Notes under the pieces: model-generated | Databases searched by the model: none | The model's input: the letters and a program-made list of their open reading frames with translations, nothing else | What the model was told of the DNA's origin: nothing | Shown: piece by piece, positions 8,876-17,563 of the stretch | Layout: each line of letters begins with the position of its first letter | How positions within the stretch are numbered: the stretch's first letter is position 1 | Program-made: the position numbers and the translations under genes | NCBI RefSeq assembly: GCF_019219065.1 | Contig: NZ_JAHUWK010000001.1 | Span: forward strand, 1,116,001 to 1,180,000 | DNA: 64,000 bases | Direction: 5' to 3' | From: Duganella sp. sic0402 | GTDB taxonomy: Bacteria > Pseudomonadota > Gammaproteobacteria > Burkholderiales > Burkholderiaceae_D

Positions 8876-10783
8876 TCAGGCCTTGGTGGCGACGTCTTGC
8901 TGAAGTCGCTCTATCAGGGCATCGACGGACATGACGCCCAGATCGACATTGCCCCGTGCCCGCACGGCGACGGTGTTGGCATCCCGTTCTTTGTCGCCCA
9001 CCACGAGGATGTACGGCAGTTTTTGGACGGAATGTTCACGTATTTTATAGTTTATTTTCTCGTTGCGCAAATCGGTCTGTACGCGGAACCCGCAGCGGCG
9101 CAGCTTTTCAGCCACTTGTTGCACATATTCCGCCTGCGCATCAGAGATGTTCAGGACAGACACTTGCACCGGCGCCAGCCATGCCGGCAGCGCGCCCGCA
9201 TAGTTTTCGATCAGGATGCCGATGAAACGCTCCATCGAACCGACGATCGCACGGTGCAGCATGACCGGCACCTGGCGACTATTGTCGGCCGCCACGTATT
9301 CGGCGCCCAGGCGCTCCGGCATGAAGAAGTCGACCTGCATGGTACCGACCTGCCATGGGCGGCCCAGCGAATCCTTCAGGTGGTACTCGATCTTCGGACC
9401 GTAGAACGCACCCTCGCCCGGCAGCTCGGTCCAGGTCACGCCGCAGGCGCGCAGGCCGGCGCGCAACGCTTCTTCGGCCTCATCCCAGATTGCATCGGTG
9501 CCGATGCGGTTGTCCGGACGCAGCGCCAGCTTGACGTCGATGTTGTGGAAATGGAAGTCTTTATACACTTCCATCGCTTGCGTGTGGAAAGCCACCACTT
9601 CCGGCTCGATCTGCTCATGGGTACAGAAGATGTGGCCATCATCCTGGGTAAAGCCGCGCACGCGCATGATGCCGTGCAGCGCACCCGAAGGCTCATTGCG
9701 GTGGCATTGACCGAACTCGCCGTAGCGCAGCGGCAGATCGCGGTACGAACGCATATTGCTGTTGAAGATCTGCACATGGCCTGGGCAGTTCATCGGCTTC
9801 AGCGCGTACGAGCGGTTTTCCGACTCGGTGACGAACATGTTTTCACGGTAGTTATCCCAGTGGCCGGTCTTGCCCCACAGGCTGGCATCCAGAATCTGCG
9901 GCGCCTTCACTTCCTGATAGCCGTTGACCTGGTATTTATTGCGCATGTACTGCTCGACCTGCTGCCAGATGGTCCAGCCTTTCGGATGCCAGAACACCAG
10001 GCCCGGCGCCTCATCCTGGAAGTGGAAGAAGTCCAGCTGCTTGCCCAGCTTGCGGTGATCGCGCTTTTCCGCCTCTTCCAATTGGAACAGGTACTGCTCC
10101 TGATCTTCCTTTTTGGTCCAGGCGGTGCCATAGACACGCTGCAGCATCTCATTCTTGCTGTCGCCGCGCCAGTAGGCGCCAGCCAGCTTCATCAGCTTGA
10201 AGACTTTCAGCTTGCCGGTCGACGGCACGTGCGGGCCACGGCACAGATCGGTGAAATTACCTTCGCTGTACAGCGACACATCCTGGTCGGCAGGAATCGA
10301 CGCGATGATCTCGGCCTTGTAGGCTTCGCCGATCGACTTGAAGTACGCCACGGCTTCATCGCGCGGCAGCACCTTGCGGGTGACTGGCTCGTCTTTCTTC
10401 GCCAGTTCGGCCATTTTCTTTTCGATGGCGACCAGGTCATCCGGGGTGAATGGGCGCTTGTACGAGAAGTCGTAGTAGAAGCCGTTTTCAATGACCGGGC
10501 CGATGGTGACCTGCGCGTCCGGGAACAGCTCTTTGACCGCGTAAGCCAGCAAGTGGGCGGTCGAGTGACGAATCACGTCCAGACCTTCCGGATCTTTGTC
10601 GGTGACGATGGCCAGATCGACATTTTTCTCGATCAGATAGGAAGTATCGACGACTTTACCGTCGACTTTGCCAGCCAGTGCAGCCTTGCCCAGGCTGGTA
10701 GCAATGCTGGACGCCACTTGTGCAACGGTGACTGGGCCGTCAAATTCACGGGCAGAACCATCAGGAAGGCGAACTGAAATCAT
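8876..10783 (-). CDS. thrS: Threonine-tRNA ligase
   Basis: The protein has 635 residues, normal length. It has an N-terminal TGS domain (about 1-61), an editing domain with the [10 protein letters not shown] motif near residue 75 that hydrolyses Ser-tRNA(Thr), a class II catalytic core with zinc-ligand Cys in KPMNCPGH near 335, and motif 3 in [14 protein letters not shown]-terminal anticodon-binding domain follows. It charges tRNA(Thr). The ATG at 10783 is chosen because GGAG lies seven bases upstream; an upstream TTG at 10795 is less likely. It heads the thrS-infC-rpmI-rplT-pheST-ihfA cluster. Confidence 0.98.
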   Translation of the reverse strand: MISVRLPDGSAREFDGPVTVAQVASSIATSLGKAALAGKVDGKVVDTSYLIEKNVDLAIVTDKDPEGLDVIRHSTAHLLAYAVKELFPDAQVTIGPVIENGFYYDFSYKRPFTPDDLVAIEKKMAELAKKDEPVTRKVLPRDEAVAYFKSIGEAYKAEIIASIPADQDVSLYSEGNFTDLCRGPHVPSTGKLKVFKLMKLAGAYWRGDSKNEMLQRVYGTAWTKKEDQEQYLFQLEEAEKRDHRKLGKQLDFFHFQDEAPGLVFWHPKGWTIWQQVEQYMRNKYQVNGYQEVKAPQILDASLWGKTGHWDNYRENMFVTESENRSYALKPMNCPGHVQIFNSNMRSYRDLPLRYGEFGQCHRNEPSGALHGIMRVRGFTQDDGHIFCTHEQIEPEVVAFHTQAMEVYKDFHFHNIDVKLALRPDNRIGTDAIWDEAEEALRAGLRACGVTWTELPGEGAFYGPKIEYHLKDSLGRPWQVGTMQVDFFMPERLGAEYVAADNSRQVPVMLHRAIVGSMERFIGILIENYAGALPAWLAPVQVSVLNISDAQAEYVQQVAEKLRRCGFRVQTDLRNEKINYKIREHSVQKLPYILVVGDKERDANTVAVRARGNVDLGVMSVDALIERLQQDVATKA

Positions 10784-10844
10784 GGCTATCTCCAATGTTG
10801 GCGCGCGGGCCGGTAAAAAAATTGAGGTAAGAAAAATGCGGACG

Positions 10845-10880
10845 AAAAAAAACGCGGGCTAGCCGCGTTTTCTTTTTTTT
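10845..10880. terminator. Bidirectional hairpin terminator between tRNA-Val genes and thrS
   Basis: AAAACGCGG and CCGCGTTTT pair around a 5-nt loop, with an A8 tract on one side and a T8 tract on the other, so the structure ends in a U-run in both directions. On the minus strand it would end the tRNA transcript about 60 bp before thrS, or act in the thrS leader. Confidence 0.75.
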
Positions 10881-10977
10881 CAAGCAAAAGAATCCCGTTG
10901 ACTAGCGTCACTCCCAAAACTTGGTAGTAGTTCGCGGTGTCATAACCGTGATTGCCTTTCTCGCTCTTACAGATGTC

Positions 10978-11054
10978 TGGTGGGCGGTGAGGAATTCGAA
11001 TCCCCGACCCCTTGGATGTCGACCAAGTATTCTAACCAGCTGAACTAACCGCCC
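10978..11054 (-). tRNA. tRNA-Val (anticodon GAC), copy 1
   Basis: A 77-nt cloverleaf folds completely: acceptor GGGCGGT/ACCGCCC, D arm, anticodon stem CTTGG/CCAAG, 5-nt variable loop, T arm with TTCGAAT loop, and encoded CCA. The anticodon loop is TCGACAT, giving GAC in the centre (valine), and discriminator A73 fits valine identity. Position 33 is C rather than the near-universal U. It is identical to the next copy. Confidence 0.85.
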
Positions 11055-11094
11055 GTGGGTAATGCTTTAAATTGTACCGCTTTACTGCGAATTC

Positions 11095-11171
11095 TGGTGG
11101 GCGGTGAGGAATTCGAATCCCCGACCCCTTGGATGTCGACCAAGTATTCTAACCAGCTGAACTAACCGCCC
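11095..11171 (-). tRNA. tRNA-Val (anticodon GAC), copy 2
   Basis: This is a second 77-nt gene identical to the copy 40 bp downstream, including the encoded CCA and C33. It is probably co-transcribed with that copy toward the terminator before thrS. The anticodon call rests on the centred GAC in a 7-nt loop closed by a 5-bp stem. Confidence 0.85.
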
Positions 11172-11216
11172 GAAGACCAGCATTATAGAGAGCGATCCGA
11201 AGAAAAACAAGGGTAA

Positions 11217-11246
11217 TCATAGGAAACATTTCTATTTCCCCTATGA
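11217..11246. repeat. Inverted repeat upstream of the CDF transporter gene
   Basis: TCATAGG and CCTATGA form a perfect 7-bp inverted repeat with a 16-bp spacer that itself continues the dyad (GGAAA and TTTCC, offset by two bases). It lies about 65 bp before the transporter ATG, a plausible place for a metal-responsive operator. No regulator gene is adjacent. Confidence 0.4.
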
Positions 11247-11311
11247 GGACCTAAAAGCGTGGTGTTCTGGCTTACATTACACTGTGCTTATTAATATTCA
11301 ACATCACATTC

Positions 11312-12250
11312 ATGCAAGCAGACACCACCTCGCCTTCCTCCCACCTGCACGAACACCGCGCCGGCGACGCCCGCTACAAGCACTACACCGTGCAGCGCAG
11401 CCAGTCGGTGCTGGCCTGGTCGCTGCTACTGACCTTGAGCTTTGCGGTGGTGGAAGTGGTGACCGGCTTCATGTCGAATTCGCTGGCACTGATTTCCGAC
11501 GCCGGCCACATGGTGACCGACGCCGCCGCGCTGGGACTGGCCCTGCTGGCACAGCTGATTGCCAAGCGCCCTCCTTCGGCGCGCCACTCCTTTGGCTTCG
11601 GCCGCGCCGAGGCGCTGGCAGCCTTCGTCAACAGCCTGGTGCTGTTGCTGCTGGTGGGCTGGATTACGTATGAGGCACTAGCGCGTTTCTCCCATCCGCA
11701 GGAAGTGCATGGCGCCACCGTGTTCATCGTCGCGGCGCTGGGCCTGCTGATCAACCTGGTGCTGGCATGGCTGCTGTCGCGCGGCGACAGCAATATGAAC
11801 ACCCGCGCGGCGCTGGTGAATGTGCTGGGCGATCTGCTCGGCTCGGTGGCGGCGCTGGTGTCCGGCGCGGTCATCTACTACACCGGCTGGATGCAGATCG
11901 ACCCGCTGCTGTCCTTGTTTGTCGCGCTGCTGATTTTGAAGTCCACAGCCGGCGTGCTGCGCGAGTCCTACCACTTCCTGATGGGCGGCGTGCCGGAAGC
12001 CATCAACTACCTCAATGTCGGCGCCGATCTGGAACAGATCGACGGCATCTGCTCGGTGCACGACCTGCATGTGTGGGACATGTCGCCCGGCCAGCCGGCG
12101 CTGATCGGCCACGTCGAAATCACCGAACTGGAACGCTGGCCGGGGATCCTGCACGCCATCAAAGCCATGCTGCTGGAAAAGCATGGCATCGACCACATCA
12201 CGCTGCAAGCGGAAGTCGCGCCGCAGCCCAAGGCCACCCCGGCGCGCTGA
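11312..12250 (+). CDS. Cation diffusion facilitator, probable zinc/divalent metal exporter
   Basis: The protein has 312 residues. Six membrane segments (about 32-215) are followed by a cytoplasmic ferredoxin-like dimerisation domain (about 215-300) with HDLHVWDMSPG. It belongs to the ZitB/CzcD branch of CDF antiporters, which export Zn2+ (or Co2+, Cd2+) against protons. The TM2 binding motif HxxxD is intact at His66/Asp70. In TM5 the equivalent position is Asn170-xxx-Asp174 instead of His, which may alter metal preference. Histidines in the N-terminal tail (HLHEH) are common in this group. It is transcribed away from the tRNA genes and followed 33 bp later by a hydrolase gene. Confidence 0.9.
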   Translation: MQADTTSPSSHLHEHRAGDARYKHYTVQRSQSVLAWSLLLTLSFAVVEVVTGFMSNSLALISDAGHMVTDAAALGLALLAQLIAKRPPSARHSFGFGRAEALAAFVNSLVLLLLVGWITYEALARFSHPQEVHGATVFIVAALGLLINLVLAWLLSRGDSNMNTRAALVNVLGDLLGSVAALVSGAVIYYTGWMQIDPLLSLFVALLILKSTAGVLRESYHFLMGGVPEAINYLNVGADLEQIDGICSVHDLHVWDMSPGQPALIGHVEITELERWPGILHAIKAMLLEKHGIDHITLQAEVAPQPKATPAR

Positions 12251-12283
12251 CCTCGCGGCGCGCCATCTTCGAGAAGGAATGCC

Positions 12284-13285
12284 ATGAAATACTTTGTGTG
12301 CACACTTTTGATGGCCGCCCTGCCCGCGCTGGCGCAGCCGCTGGACGAGGTACTGGCGCGCTGGGACCGCGACGAACATCGCGACCTGCGCAGCGTGCTG
12401 GTAATGCGCAACGGCGCCATCGTCGCCGAGCGCTACTACAACGGCGAAACCGCCGACACCTTGCACGACATCCGCTCGGCCGGCAAAAGCATCACCGCCC
12501 TACTGGCCGGCGCCGCCGTCGATCGTGGCAAATTGCGCGCCGACCAGCCTATCGAGCGCTATTGGCCGCAAGCCAAAGGCACGGCGCTGCAAGCCGTCAC
12601 ACTGGACCAGGTACTGACCATGCGCTCCGGTCTGGCCGCCTTCGACGAAGACCCCGCCTCGCCAGGCAACGAAGACAACATGGACGAAGCCGCCGATCCG
12701 GTCGCCTTCACGCTGGCAACGCCGGCCGAAACCGCGCCCGGCACGCGCTACCGCTACAACTCCATGACCGCCTATCTCGCCGGTCTGCTGGTGGAAAAAG
12801 CCACTGACTCCGACCTGGAGGATTTCGCCCGCGAGGCGCTATTCAAGCCGCTCGGCATCCAGCAGTGGCAATGGCTGCGCGACGCCGCCAACCATCCCAA
12901 GGGCCAGGGCAACCTGTTCTTGCGCACGCGCGACGCAGCCAAAATCGGACAGATGGTGCTGGACCAGGGCATGTATAACGGCCGCCGGGTCCTCAGCGCC
13001 GGTTGGCTGCAAGCCGCGCTGGCGCCGCGCGTACCCATCGCCAAGGTGGACCGCTACGCGGATCATTACGGCTATTTCTGGTATCAGAAAACGCACCGGG
13101 TGGGCGGGAGCGACATCGCCGTCCACTTCGCCTCCGGCAATGGCGGCAACAAGATTTACGTGATACCGGCGCTGCGCGCAGTGGTCGTCATCACCTCCAG
13201 CGCATACGGCAAGGGCTACGGGCAAAGACGCTCTGCGGATCTCCTTTCGGCCATTCTCGCTATAATGCCGGGGCCATCCAAATGA
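12284..13285 (+). CDS. Serine hydrolase of the class C beta-lactamase/esterase family
   Basis: The protein has 333 residues with a signal peptide ending near ALAQ (residue 18), so it acts in the periplasm. The SxxK motif is Ser65-Ala-Gly-Lys68, the second motif is Tyr158-Asn-Ser160, and a glycine-rich third motif (SGNGGN) lies near residue 285. This is the fold of AmpC, D,D-peptidases and family VIII esterases, and the real substrate cannot be told. True AmpC enzymes have Y-x-N and KTG motifs, which are not seen, so resistance activity is doubtful. GAGAAGGAA precedes the ATG. The next gene starts 13 bp after the stop and is probably co-transcribed. Confidence 0.85.
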   Translation: MKYFVCTLLMAALPALAQPLDEVLARWDRDEHRDLRSVLVMRNGAIVAERYYNGETADTLHDIRSAGKSITALLAGAAVDRGKLRADQPIERYWPQAKGTALQAVTLDQVLTMRSGLAAFDEDPASPGNEDNMDEAADPVAFTLATPAETAPGTRYRYNSMTAYLAGLLVEKATDSDLEDFAREALFKPLGIQQWQWLRDAANHPKGQGNLFLRTRDAAKIGQMVLDQGMYNGRRVLSAGWLQAALAPRVPIAKVDRYADHYGYFWYQKTHRVGGSDIAVHFASGNGGNKIYVIPALRAVVVITSSAYGKGYGQRRSADLLSAILAIMPGPSK

Positions 13286-13298
13286 ACCTCCCCGTCTT

Positions 13299-13940
13299 AT
13301 GCAGAATTTTGAAAAACGCCGCGACCGATACAATGCTTTTGCGTCGTTCGAAAACCCGCTGGTCAACCTGAGCTTTGCGCTGGAAGTGCCGGATTTCCGG
13401 CCTTACTGCAAGCAGCACGGCTTGCCGACCTTCCACTTCTTCCTTTACCACGTACTGCACGCGCTCAAGGGCATCGACAACTATATGTACCGGATCTACC
13501 AAGAGGAAGTGATCAAGATCGAGGATTTCTGGGCCTCGTACACGGTCATCAATCAGGATCAGAACCTGAACTTTGCCCGTTTTGAGATGAGCGACGATCT
13601 GAACGAATTCATCGCCCGCAGCGTCGCTTCGGCCAAGCAGGCGGAAGCCAGCACCAGGCTGGTCAACACCGCCGAAGAGCTGAGCGAATACGAACAGCGC
13701 CGCAACATCTACATCACCTGCATGCCGTGGCTGAAACTGTCATCGATCGAGCACCCGATCTACGAGCACAAAAGCTACGACATTCCCTCGCTGGCCTGGG
13801 GCCGCTACAGCGCGCCACGCGCTGACGGCAAGCTGACGATGACGATGGCAGTCCAGGCCCACCACGGCTTCGTCGACGGCTACCACGTCCATCTGCTAGC
13901 CGAAGCCATCGCCGAGCGCATCACCCGCACCATCAAATAA
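13299..13940 (+). CDS. Chloramphenicol acetyltransferase-like protein (CatA family)
   Basis: The protein has 213 residues, the length of type A chloramphenicol acetyltransferases. The N-terminus has FENPLVNLSF, close to the family pattern, and the C-terminal active site reads HHGFVDGYH with catalytic His189 and structural Asp193. The family forms trimers that transfer acetyl from acetyl-CoA. Many chromosomal relatives are not proven to act on chloramphenicol, so the substrate is open. The ATG lies 13 bp after the hydrolase stop without a clear Shine-Dalgarno sequence, which suggests translational coupling. It is convergent with relA, separated by 9 bp. Confidence 0.85.
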   Translation: MQNFEKRRDRYNAFASFENPLVNLSFALEVPDFRPYCKQHGLPTFHFFLYHVLHALKGIDNYMYRIYQEEVIKIEDFWASYTVINQDQNLNFARFEMSDDLNEFIARSVASAKQAEASTRLVNTAEELSEYEQRRNIYITCMPWLKLSSIEHPIYEHKSYDIPSLAWGRYSAPRADGKLTMTMAVQAHHGFVDGYHVHLLAEAIAERITRTIK

Positions 13941-13949
13941 TCCGCGGAT

Positions 13950-16205
13950 TCAGCTGCGGCGGGCTTCCTGGACGCCGGTGACTTCAGCGATGGCGTTGAG
14001 GGCTTTTTGCAGCTGCGCCGTGGCGCCGATTTCGGCGGTGAAGGTCATCCGCGCAAAGCCTTTGGCCGATTGGGTGTTGACGCCGATGACGTTGATTTTC
14101 TCGCGTGAGAAGACCTCCGAGATGTCGCGCAGCAGGCCCTGGCGGTCGTTGGCCAGGATGAAGATGTCGACCGGGTAGACGGTGTCTGAACCGGCACGCC
14201 CCCATTCGGTCACAATCACCCGCTCGGGCGCCTTGGCGCGCATTTCAGCGAAGTTTTTGCAGGTGGCGCGGTGGATCGAGACGCCTTTGCCGCGCGTGAC
14301 GAAGCCGATGATGCCATCCGGCGGCGCCGGCTTGCAGCATTTGGCCAGCTGGGTCATCAGCCCGTCCGTCCCCACCACCAGCACGCCCGACTTGGCGCCC
14401 TGCTCCACGCTCGACGCGCGGCTCTTGCCGAGGAAGACTTCGTCCACCGGTTCGGCCGGCTCGCCGCTGTCGTGCAAGGCTTGCTCGATATGGCGCAGGC
14501 TGAATTCGTCCTTGCCGACCGACAGGAACAAATCGTCCACCTTGGCGAAGCCCAGCTTGTTGGCCAGCGCTTCCAGGTTGACTGCGGTCTTGCCTTCGCG
14601 CTGCAGGGTTTTCTCGACCATGGCGCGGCCGTGCGACAGTGTTTCCTGCATGTCGATGGCGTGGAACCAGGCGCGGATTTTCGAGCGGGTGCGCGTCGCC
14701 ACCGTGTATTCGTCGCTGAGCCAGTCGCGCGAAGGCCCTGCAGTACCAGGTGCACCCTTGGCGGTGATGATTTCGCAGGTCTGGCCATTTTTCAAAGGCG
14801 TGTTCAGCGGCACCATCACGCCATCCACCCGCGCGCCACGGCAGCGGTGGCCAACGTCGCTATGCAGGTGGTAGGCAAAATCGACCGGCGTGGCGCCGAC
14901 CGGTAATTCGATCACGCGCGCCTGCGGCGTCAGCACGAAGATGCGGTCATCCAAGGCGGCCGCCTTGAGTTTTTCCACCCACTCGCGCTGCTGGTCTTCC
15001 TGCCCGACTACGGCGTCGGCAACGTCGGTTTTCCATGCCAGCAGCTGGCGCAGCCAGGCGATTTTCTCGTCGTATTTCTGGCCGGAGAAGTTGGAGCCGC
15101 CGCTTTCCTTGTAGCGCCAGTGCGCCGCCACGCCGTATTCGGCGAAGCTGTGCATGTCCTGGGTGCGGATCTGCACTTCCAGCGGACGGCCGTCATCGGC
15201 CGTCACGACCGTGTGCAGCGACTGGTAGCCATTCGGCTTGGGCCGCGAGATGTAGTCGTCGAATTCTTTCGGGATAGGCGTCCAGATGTTGTGCACCACC
15301 CCCAGCACGGTGTAGCAGGTTTTCACGTCAGCGACGATGACGCGGAAGGCGCGCACGTCGTACAGGTCGGTGAAGTCCAGCTCCTTGCCTTTCATCTTGC
15401 TCCAGATGGAGTAGATGTGCTTGGGCCGGCCAAACACGTCAGCCTGGATGCCGGCCGCCGCCATTTCCGATTGCAGCCGCGCGATCGCATTGGTGACGAA
15501 GCCTTCGCGCATCATGCGCTTCTCTTCCAGCATCTTGGCGATGCGCTTGTAGGTTTCCGGCTCGATGAAGCGGAACGACAGGTCTTCCAGTTCCCATTTC
15601 AGCTGCCAGATCCCCAGCCGGTTGGCCAGCGGCGCGTACAGGTCCAGCGTCTCGCGCCCATAGGCGCAAGTCATGTCGTTGAACAGTTTGATATCGGCAA
15701 AGTAGCGCAACGTGGTGACGCACGAGGCCAGCCGCACCAGCACCACGCGCATGTCCGACGCCATCGCCAGCAGCATTTTGCGCAGCGTTTCGACTTGCGC
15801 CACCGCCATTTGCTGGGCGTTGCGGCCACGGCCTGGCGCAGCGGTGCCGGTATTCTGGTGTTGCGTCAGTTCGCGCAGCCGTATCAGCTGGCGCACGCCC
15901 GACACCAGCTCATTGGTTTCCTCGCCGAAGCGCGGCTCGATCACAGCCGCCTGCTCGGTGTCGAGCAGCGTCAGTTCAAACAACAGGCCGGCAATGCGGG
16001 TTTCGACGTCGCTGCTGAGGAAGGACAGCGTGCTGGCCACGCCAACGGCAAAGTCCAGCGCCAGCTGGCCGCTGCTGCAATGTTTGTCGCCATAGGCGCT
16101 GCTGGCAAATTCCAGCGCGGCCAGCATGCGCACACTTTCATCAGGCGTGAGTCCCTGGACCAGTTGCTCCGAATTGGCACTGGTCAGCGCAGTCGTGGAT
16201 ACCAT
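13950..16205 (-). CDS. relA: GTP pyrophosphokinase RelA (monofunctional type)
   Basis: The protein has 751 residues. It comprises a degenerate HD domain lacking the HD metal pair, the synthetase domain (GRPKHIYSIWSKM, then YDVRAFRVIV), TGS domain, zinc-finger-like helical region with CCKPAPPDGIIGF, and a C-terminal ACT domain. The synthetase loop reads EFDDYI, the acidic EXDD signature of monofunctional RelA, rather than the basic RXKD of bifunctional enzymes. It makes (p)ppGpp on ribosomes stalled by uncharged tRNA. The ATG at 16205 follows GGAGCACC, 8 bp after ridA; the longer upstream frame only copies ridA out of frame. Confidence 0.96.
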   Translation of the reverse strand: MVSTTALTSANSEQLVQGLTPDESVRMLAALEFASSAYGDKHCSSGQLALDFAVGVASTLSFLSSDVETRIAGLLFELTLLDTEQAAVIEPRFGEETNELVSGVRQLIRLRELTQHQNTGTAAPGRGRNAQQMAVAQVETLRKMLLAMASDMRVVLVRLASCVTTLRYFADIKLFNDMTCAYGRETLDLYAPLANRLGIWQLKWELEDLSFRFIEPETYKRIAKMLEEKRMMREGFVTNAIARLQSEMAAAGIQADVFGRPKHIYSIWSKMKGKELDFTDLYDVRAFRVIVADVKTCYTVLGVVHNIWTPIPKEFDDYISRPKPNGYQSLHTVVTADDGRPLEVQIRTQDMHSFAEYGVAAHWRYKESGGSNFSGQKYDEKIAWLRQLLAWKTDVADAVVGQEDQQREWVEKLKAAALDDRIFVLTPQARVIELPVGATPVDFAYHLHSDVGHRCRGARVDGVMVPLNTPLKNGQTCEIITAKGAPGTAGPSRDWLSDEYTVATRTRSKIRAWFHAIDMQETLSHGRAMVEKTLQREGKTAVNLEALANKLGFAKVDDLFLSVGKDEFSLRHIEQALHDSGEPAEPVDEVFLGKSRASSVEQGAKSGVLVVGTDGLMTQLAKCCKPAPPDGIIGFVTRGKGVSIHRATCKNFAEMRAKAPERVIVTEWGRAGSDTVYPVDIFILANDRQGLLRDISEVFSREKINVIGVNTQSAKGFARMTFTAEIGATAQLQKALNAIAEVTGVQEARRS

Positions 16206-16213
16206 TGGTGCTC

Positions 16214-16564
16214 CTAGCGCTGTGCGGCGACGACGACGATCTCCACCAGCCATTTCGGATCGGCCAGCTTGGCTTCGACGGTGGCGCGCGGCGGCGTGTG
16301 GCCTTGGGGCACCCAGGCATCCCACTCTTCGTTCATGCCAGGGAAGTCGGCCAGGTCCTGGATATAGATCTGGCAGCTGAGGATGCAGGTTTTGTCGCTG
16401 CCGGCTTCAGCCAGCAGACGGTCGATATGGCCCAGCACTTCGCGCGTCTGGCCGCGGATGTCGGCCGAAGTGTCTTCCGCGATCTGGCCCGCCAGGTAGA
16501 CGGTGCTGTTGTGGATCGCTACTTCGGACAGGCGTTTGCCTACATACAGTCGTTTGATTTCCAT
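16214..16564 (-). CDS. ridA: RidA/YjgF-family reactive imine deaminase
   Basis: The protein has 116 residues, a single RidA domain. The conserved arginine that binds the substrate carboxylate lies in PPRATVEAKL (Arg93), and the family Cys/Ile core is in ILSCQIYIQD. RidA proteins hydrolyse 2-aminoacrylate and related enamine/imine intermediates, protecting PLP enzymes. The start at 16564 gives the usual family length. The gene lies 5 bp after the alpha/beta hydrolase and 8 bp before relA, so the three are probably one operon; why they are linked is unknown. Confidence 0.92.
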   Translation of the reverse strand: MEIKRLYVGKRLSEVAIHNSTVYLAGQIAEDTSADIRGQTREVLGHIDRLLAEAGSDKTCILSCQIYIQDLADFPGMNEEWDAWVPQGHTPPRATVEAKLADPKWLVEIVVVAAQR

Positions 16565-16569
16565 ACTTT

Positions 16570-17448
16570 TTAACCTAACAGGAATTGCTTTGCTATGTGA
16601 ATCTGATCGTCGTGGATGAAGGTCGGCGCGTGGCCGACGTTGGGTATCTCCACCAGTTGCGCTTTCGGGCCGCGCTCGCTCATCTGTTTGGCCGTCTCCG
16701 CCGACAACAGGTCGGAGTCGGCGCCGCGCACCAGCAGCGTCGGACAGGTGATCGCGTCGTAGGCGGCCCACAGCATGGCCTGGTCGGCCTCGGCCCGCTC
16801 CGGCGTGGCGGCGCGGAACGGCTGAGCCAGCCCCATATCGTAATGGCGCACCCACTTGCCGTCTTTGTCCTGGCGCAAAACATCGCTGGCCAGTTTGTGC
16901 CATTCCGCTTCGCTATGCTCGCCGAACGACTGCGACACGGCGCGCACGAATGCGGCGCCTTCGTCAAAACTATCAAAGCGCAGGTCCTGGCCGATGTAGT
17001 CGCCGATGCGCTGCATCGCCATCGGCGCCAGCACCGGGCCGATATCGTTCAGGATCAGTTTGCGGATCGGATTGCCCGGCAGCGAAGCCAGGCCCATACC
17101 GATCAGGCCGCCCATTGAGGTGCCGAACCAGTCGACACTCTGCCTTTCGCCGTCTGGCAGCACGCGCGCCAGCAGGGTTACGATATCGCTGACATACTGC
17201 GGGATGATGTATAGCTGCGGGTTCATCAGCCAATCGGAGCGGCCGCGGCCGACGATATCCGGTGCGATCACGCGGTAGTCGCTGGCCAGCGCACGCGCCA
17301 TGTAGTCGAAGTCGTCGCCGACGCGGGTCACGCCATGTACGCACAGCAGCACCCTGGGATTGCTCTCGTCGCCCCACTCTTTATAGGACATGCGATGCAA
17401 GCCCGCCAGCGACAGGCATTGAACAGACTTTATTTTGGCTTCGGGCAT
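16570..17448 (-). CDS. Alpha/beta-fold hydrolase
   Basis: The protein has 292 residues, no signal peptide. The nucleophile elbow is GTSMGG (Ser near 110), the oxyanion region is CVHGVTR near residue 37, the acid lies in the ADSDLL segment, and the catalytic His is in NVGHAPT near 272. The cap region is short and helical. This is a cytoplasmic hydrolase of the epoxide hydrolase/lactonase/esterase class, with no substrate-defining motif that I can recognise. AAGGAAGTCGC before the ATG is a good ribosome-binding site. It is first in the probable operon with ridA and relA. Confidence 0.88.
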   Translation of the reverse strand: MPEAKIKSVQCLSLAGLHRMSYKEWGDESNPRVLLCVHGVTRVGDDFDYMARALASDYRVIAPDIVGRGRSDWLMNPQLYIIPQYVSDIVTLLARVLPDGERQSVDWFGTSMGGLIGMGLASLPGNPIRKLILNDIGPVLAPMAMQRIGDYIGQDLRFDSFDEGAAFVRAVSQSFGEHSEAEWHKLASDVLRQDKDGKWVRHYDMGLAQPFRAATPERAEADQAMLWAAYDAITCPTLLVRGADSDLLSAETAKQMSERGPKAQLVEIPNVGHAPTFIHDDQIHIAKQFLLG

Positions 17449-17563
17449 GCGACTTCCTTGATGTTCAGAAATACCATTTTACCGCGTTGTGGTTAAAATC
17501 CCATTAAAGTGTAGCGCAGCGCGACCTCAATCATCAACTATCACCAACCCTGTAGAGGACAGT

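Noticed and set aside
8864..10777. Long open frame opposite thrS
   Set aside because: Antisense shadow of thrS with no recognisable domain.
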